Positions 6,746 through 9,469 of a DNA stretch of 9,469 bases are shown here, one piece after another. Below the pieces are notes generated by a model. It was not told where the DNA came from. It was given only the letters and a program-made list of their open reading frames with translations, and ran no database searches. Within the stretch, counting starts at the first letter, position 1, and each line of letters opens with the position of its first letter. The DNA is from JBJXGF01 sp046153015 (GTDB lineage: Bacteria; Actinomycetota; Acidimicrobiia; Acidimicrobiales; CAIXPF01), in assembly GCA_046153015.1 (NCBI GenBank), contig JBJXGF010000232.1, positions 1 to 9,469 of the forward strand, given 5' to 3'. Both the position numbers and the translations under genes were made by a program.

Positions 6746-7125
6746 CCCGCCGTTCGATCGAGGTGGCGAGCTTCGCCCACTCGAACCCCATCCCCGCCGC
6801 CTGCCGGATCGGGCCGCTGCTGGTGTCGAGCATCATCGGCCCGCGCAACGCCGACGACGGGCGAGTGCCCGAGGGCATCGACGCGCAGCTCGCCAACCTC
6901 TTCCACCACATGGGCGAGATGCTGCGCGAGGGCGGCGGCGACTGGCGCCACGTGGCCAAGGTGACCTTCTACGTGAGCGACATCGCCCACCGCGAGGCCA
7001 TCAACGCCCCGTGGGTCGAGCGCTTCCCCGACCCGGCGTCGCGCCCCGCCCGCTACACCCAGGCCAGCGGCGACGCCGGCCGCGTGCTCGCCACCTGCGA
7101 GTTCCTCGCCTACATCGAGGACTGA
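6742..7125 (+). CDS. RidA (YjgF/YER057c/UK114) family protein
   Basis: A 127-residue protein of the trimeric RidA-like fold. Seen are the first strand with RIGPLLVSS (22-30), QLANLFHHMGEMLREGG (49-65) as the central helix, VAKVTFYVSDI (71-81) as the next strand, and SRPARYTQ (100-107) with Arg104 at the position of the conserved RidA substrate-binding arginine. RidA enzymes hydrolyse reactive enamine/imine intermediates; many homologues act in catabolic operons instead. By eye the usual C-terminal Glu of true RidA deaminases is replaced (CEFLAYIED, Leu122), so deaminase function is uncertain. ATG 6742 overlaps the RraA stop as ATGA, a sign of translational coupling, so the two probably serve one pathway. 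A much longer frame is open upstream but has no family character and is not used. Confidence 0.88.
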   Translation: MTRRSIEVASFAHSNPIPAACRIGPLLVSSIIGPRNADDGRVPEGIDAQLANLFHHMGEMLREGGGDWRHVAKVTFYVSDIAHREAINAPWVERFPDPASRPARYTQASGDAGRVLATCEFLAYIED

Positions 7126-7164
7126 GCCGGGCCTGCCCGCCCGTGGTTCGTTCCGGAGGCGCAG

Positions 7165-8313
7165 TCAGCGCCGTTGGAGGCCGCGGGCGGCGACCGTGCG
7201 CAGCACCTCGCTGCTGCCCCCGGCGATCGTGAACGACGGGCCGATCAGGGTCACCTGGGCGAGCTGGAACTCGGCGGCCGAGGCGGTGTCGAGGCTGGGC
7301 TCCAGGTCGCAGATGGCGCGCACCGCGTCGGTGACCTGCTGGGAGAACACGGTGCCGACGTCTTTCAGCAACGCCGCCTCCACCGCCGGCGCGCGGCCCT
7401 CGTCGATGGCGCGCGAGACGGTCAGGGAGAGCTGGCGCAGCGTCGAGTACTTGGCGCCGAGCCGGCCGATCATCTCGGTCTCCGGGCGGGTCGGGGCTCG
7501 CGCCAGCTCCCGCAGCCAGTTCTCGAAGACGAGGTACGAGAACAGGAACCGCTCGGGCCCGGCGCGCTCGAAGGACAGCTCGTTGTTCACCTGATGCCAG
7601 CCCATGCCGGCCTCGCCGAGCAGGTTCTCGTCGGGCACGAACACGTCGGTCATCACCACCTCGTTGAAGTGGTGGGTGCCGTCGAGGAAGCGGATCGGGT
7701 TGACCTTGAGGCCCTCCGAGCGCAGGTCGACCAGGAGCTGGGAGAGGCCGTTGTGCTTGTCGCCCTCGAACGGCGCGGTGCGGCACAGCACGATGAACCA
7801 GTGGTTCTCGTGGGCCCCGCTGGTCCAGATCTTGGTGCCGTTGAGCACCCAGCCGCCCTCCACCTTCTGGGCTCGGGTGGCCACCGCGGCGAGGTCGGAG
7901 CCGGCGTCGGGCTCGCTCATGCCGATCGAGAACCAGATCTCGCCGCGGGCGATGCCGGGCAGGAACCGCTGCTTCTGCTCCTCGCTGCCGAAGCGCAGGA
8001 TCGACGGGCCCGACTGGCGGTCGGCCACCCAGTGGGCGCCCACCGGGGCGCCCGCAGCCAGCATCTCCTCCACGACGATGAACCGCTCGACGGCGGTGCG
8101 CGAATGGCCGCCGTACTCCTTGGGCAGCGCCATCCCGACCCAGCCCTTGGTCGCCATCTTCGCGGTGAACTCGGCGTTCTTCTCGTTGAACGGGTGAGCC
8201 CGGGCCCGGCTCTGCGGGGGCAGCTCGGCGGCGAGGAACGCCCGCACCTCCTCGCGCAGCGCCAGCTCGCTCTCGGTGAGCTCGGTGTAGCGGAAGTCCA
8301 CCGGCAGGCTCAT
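7165..8313 (-). CDS. Acyl-CoA dehydrogenase (FadE-like)
   Basis: A 382-residue flavoprotein that should oxidise an acyl-CoA to the 2-enoyl-CoA, passing electrons to an ETF-type carrier. Domain order is typical. An N-terminal helical domain spans ~12-125 with KEYGGHS (65-71). The middle beta domain shows FSIGMSEPDAGSDLAAV (128-144) and LNGTKIWTSGAH (157-168), the FAD-contact signatures. The C-terminal helical domain (~238-378) ends with FTIAGGSSEVLR (361-372). The site corresponding to Glu of the YEGT motif in medium-chain enzymes is not Glu here; Glu249 in SFERAG matches the position of the catalytic base in the isovaleryl/long-chain type. The substrate is unknown; related actinobacterial enzymes act on steroid side chains or branched acyl-CoAs. 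GAGGGGGG precedes ATG 8313. It lies 82 bases downstream of the sigma factor on the same strand and converges with the RidA gene across a 39-base gap. Confidence 0.93.
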   Translation of the reverse strand: MSLPVDFRYTELTESELALREEVRAFLAAELPPQSRARAHPFNEKNAEFTAKMATKGWVGMALPKEYGGHSRTAVERFIVVEEMLAAGAPVGAHWVADRQSGPSILRFGSEEQKQRFLPGIARGEIWFSIGMSEPDAGSDLAAVATRAQKVEGGWVLNGTKIWTSGAHENHWFIVLCRTAPFEGDKHNGLSQLLVDLRSEGLKVNPIRFLDGTHHFNEVVMTDVFVPDENLLGEAGMGWHQVNNELSFERAGPERFLFSYLVFENWLRELARAPTRPETEMIGRLGAKYSTLRQLSLTVSRAIDEGRAPAVEAALLKDVGTVFSQQVTDAVRAICDLEPSLDTASAAEFQLAQVTLIGPSFTIAGGSSEVLRTVAARGLQRR

Positions 8314-8364
8314 CGCGCACCCCCCTCGTCGCGTGGCGGGTCAGCGTAGCGCCGCCGGCCCGCC

Positions 8365-8396
8365 CCAGGATCAGGCATGTCCAGGATCAGGCAGGT
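8365..8396. repeat. Tandem 16-bp duplication after the sigma factor gene
   Basis: CCAGGATCAGGCATGT (8365-8380) is followed directly by CCAGGATCAGGCAGGT (8381-8396), identical at 15 of 16 bases. The second copy reaches the last base of the sigma factor stop codon. It probably arose by local slippage; no function is evident. Confidence 0.8.
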
Positions 8397-9469
8397 CAGG
8401 GTTCGGACAGCTCCGCCAGCCGGCGGTCGATCGATCGCTGCTCCTGGCTGGTCGGGGCCAGCGCCCGGGCCACCAGGAACGCGGTGCGGGCCTCGGCCCG
8501 CCGCCCGGCGCGTCGCAGCAGGTCGGCGCGGGCGGCGTGGAACAGGTGCCGCTCGGAGAGCGCCGGCGCCAGCTCGTCCAACAGGGCGAGCCCCGCGTCG
8601 CTGCCCCACGCCATGCCCACGGCCACCGCCCGGTTGAGCGCCACCACCGGGCTCGGCGCCAGGCGGTGCAGCGCGTGGTAGAGGCCGGCCACCCGCCGCC
8701 AGTCGACGTCCTCGGCCCGTGCGGCCTGGTCGTGCAGCGCGGCGATGCCGGCCTGGAGCTGGTAGGGGCCGACACGCTCGCCGCCCGCCGCCGCGGCGAG
8801 GGCCCGCAGGCCCTCCTCTACCTTGCTGCGGTCCCAGCGGCTGCGATCCTGCTCGTCGAGGGGCACCAGCTCGCCGTTGGGGCTGGTGCGGGCCGCCCGC
8901 CGCGCATCGGTGAGCAGCAGCAGGGCCAGCAGGCCGAGCGCCTCGGGCTCGTCAGGGGCGAGGGAGGCGACCAGGCGGGCCAGGCGGATCGCCTCCTCGC
9001 AGAGCTCGTGGCGTATCAGCTCGTCGCCGGCGGTGGCGGCGTAGCCCTCGTTGAACACGAGGTAGACCACGGCCAGCACCGCGTCGAGCCGGGCGGCGAG
9101 CTGCTCGCCGCCGGGCGGGGTGAACCGCAGGCCGGCGGCGCGGATCTTGCGCTTGGCCCGCACCAGGCGTTGCGCCATCGTCGCCTCGGGCACGAGGAAC
9201 GCCCGCGCCACCTCGCCGGTGGTGAGCCCGCACACCGCCCGCAGCGTGAGCGCCACCTGCGCCTCGACCGCCAGCGCCGGGTGGCAGCAGCCGAAGATCA
9301 GCGCGAGCTGGTCGTCGCGCAGCCGGCCAGCGTCAACCGGCGGATCGGGTTCGCCCCCGGCCCGTTCGGCGGCGCGCAGCAGCGCCAGCTTGGCCTCGCC
9401 CCTCGCCTCGCGCCGCAGACGGTCGAGCGCCCGGCGGCGGGCGGCCACGAGCAGCCACGCCCCCGGGCG
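8396..9469 (-). CDS. ECF42-type RNA polymerase sigma factor with C-terminal extension, 5'-truncated
   Basis: The frame is open from the right edge to TGA at 8398-8396, giving about 357 residues; the N-terminus, with most of sigma region 2, is outside. The first visible residues, PGAWLLVAARRRALDRLRR, are the end of region 2 that helps bind the -10 element. Region 4 follows with DDQLALIFGCCHPAL (52-66), TGEVARAFLVPEATMAQRL (84-102) and RAKRKIRAAGLRF (104-116) as the DNA-binding part. Then comes the group-typical AVVYLVFNEGYAAT (133-146) and a long helical, Ala/Leu-rich C-terminal region that in ECF42 proteins is TPR-like and takes the place of a separate anti-sigma factor. ECF42 genes are commonly next to DGPF/YCII-type genes, which here would lie beyond 9469. 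Any start within the visible part (for example GTG 9448) would lose region 2 and is rejected. Confidence 0.92.
   Translation of the reverse strand, partial: RPGAWLLVAARRRALDRLRREARGEAKLALLRAAERAGGEPDPPVDAGRLRDDQLALIFGCCHPALAVEAQVALTLRAVCGLTTGEVARAFLVPEATMAQRLVRAKRKIRAAGLRFTPPGGEQLAARLDAVLAVVYLVFNEGYAATAGDELIRHELCEEAIRLARLVASLAPDEPEALGLLALLLLTDARRAARTSPNGELVPLDEQDRSRWDRSKVEEGLRALAAAAGGERVGPYQLQAGIAALHDQAARAEDVDWRRVAGLYHALHRLAPSPVVALNRAVAVGMAWGSDAGLALLDELAPALSERHLFHAARADLLRRAGRRAEARTAFLVARALAPTSQEQRSIDRRLAELSEP

Noticed and set aside
7126..7164. Bidirectional terminator between the convergent RidA and acyl-CoA dehydrogenase genes
   Set aside because: Only a 5-bp CGGGC/GCCCG stem (7128-7132 with 7139-7143) is visible, with no T run on either side.
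8310..8378. 22-codon ORF (ATG 8378) whose stop overlaps the acyl-CoA dehydrogenase start as ATGA
   Set aside because: It has no Shine-Dalgarno and an Arg/Gly/Pro-rich product as expected from random GC-rich sequence. The dehydrogenase has its own strong ribosome site.

Overview
The window is a gene-dense stretch of very GC-rich DNA that reads as a chromosomal segment of a high-GC actinobacterium. The G/C-biased third codon positions, the possible leaderless transcript, the fused acyl-CoA carboxylase, the FadE-like dehydrogenase and the ECF42-type sigma factor all point this way. A member of the Acidimicrobiia is possible, but the sequence alone does not settle it. I see no mobile element, CRISPR array, tRNA or rRNA.

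Layout. (1) Positions 1-1859, + strand: the 3' two-thirds or less of a single-chain biotin-dependent acyl-CoA carboxylase, covering the BCCP domain and the whole carboxyltransferase. (2) Positions 1860-2024: a complete tryptophan attenuator. It has a -10-like box, a 12-codon leader peptide with three consecutive Trp codons, a hairpin enclosing those codons, and a strong intrinsic terminator with a U5 tract. (3) Positions 2025-4226, + strand: a fused anthranilate synthase TrpE(G), the first enzyme of tryptophan synthesis, controlled by that attenuator. (4) Positions 4240-5955, - strand: three small genes for a SnoaL-like protein, an SRPBCC/START-like protein and a PhzF-family isomerase. (5) Positions 6017-7125, + strand: an RraA-family aldolase-like protein overlapping a RidA-family protein by four bases. 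This pair is divergent from phzF. (6) Positions 7165-9469, - strand: an acyl-CoA dehydrogenase and, upstream of it, a 5'-truncated ECF42-type sigma factor with a long C-terminal extension.

How they fit together. The regulatory logic is clear only for leader plus trpE(G). When charged tRNA-Trp is short, the ribosome should stall on the WWW run and let transcription pass the terminator into anthranilate synthase. No other trp gene lies in the window, so trpE(G) looks like a stand-alone attenuated unit, as in rhizobia. The carboxylase and the acyl-CoA dehydrogenase suggest acyl-CoA metabolism, but they are on opposite strands far apart. The RraA/RidA pair and the PhzF/SRPBCC/SnoaL group look like small catabolic or metabolite-repair cassettes whose substrates cannot be read from sequence. 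The most noteworthy element is the trp leader, which could also yield a terminated small RNA of about 100 nt.
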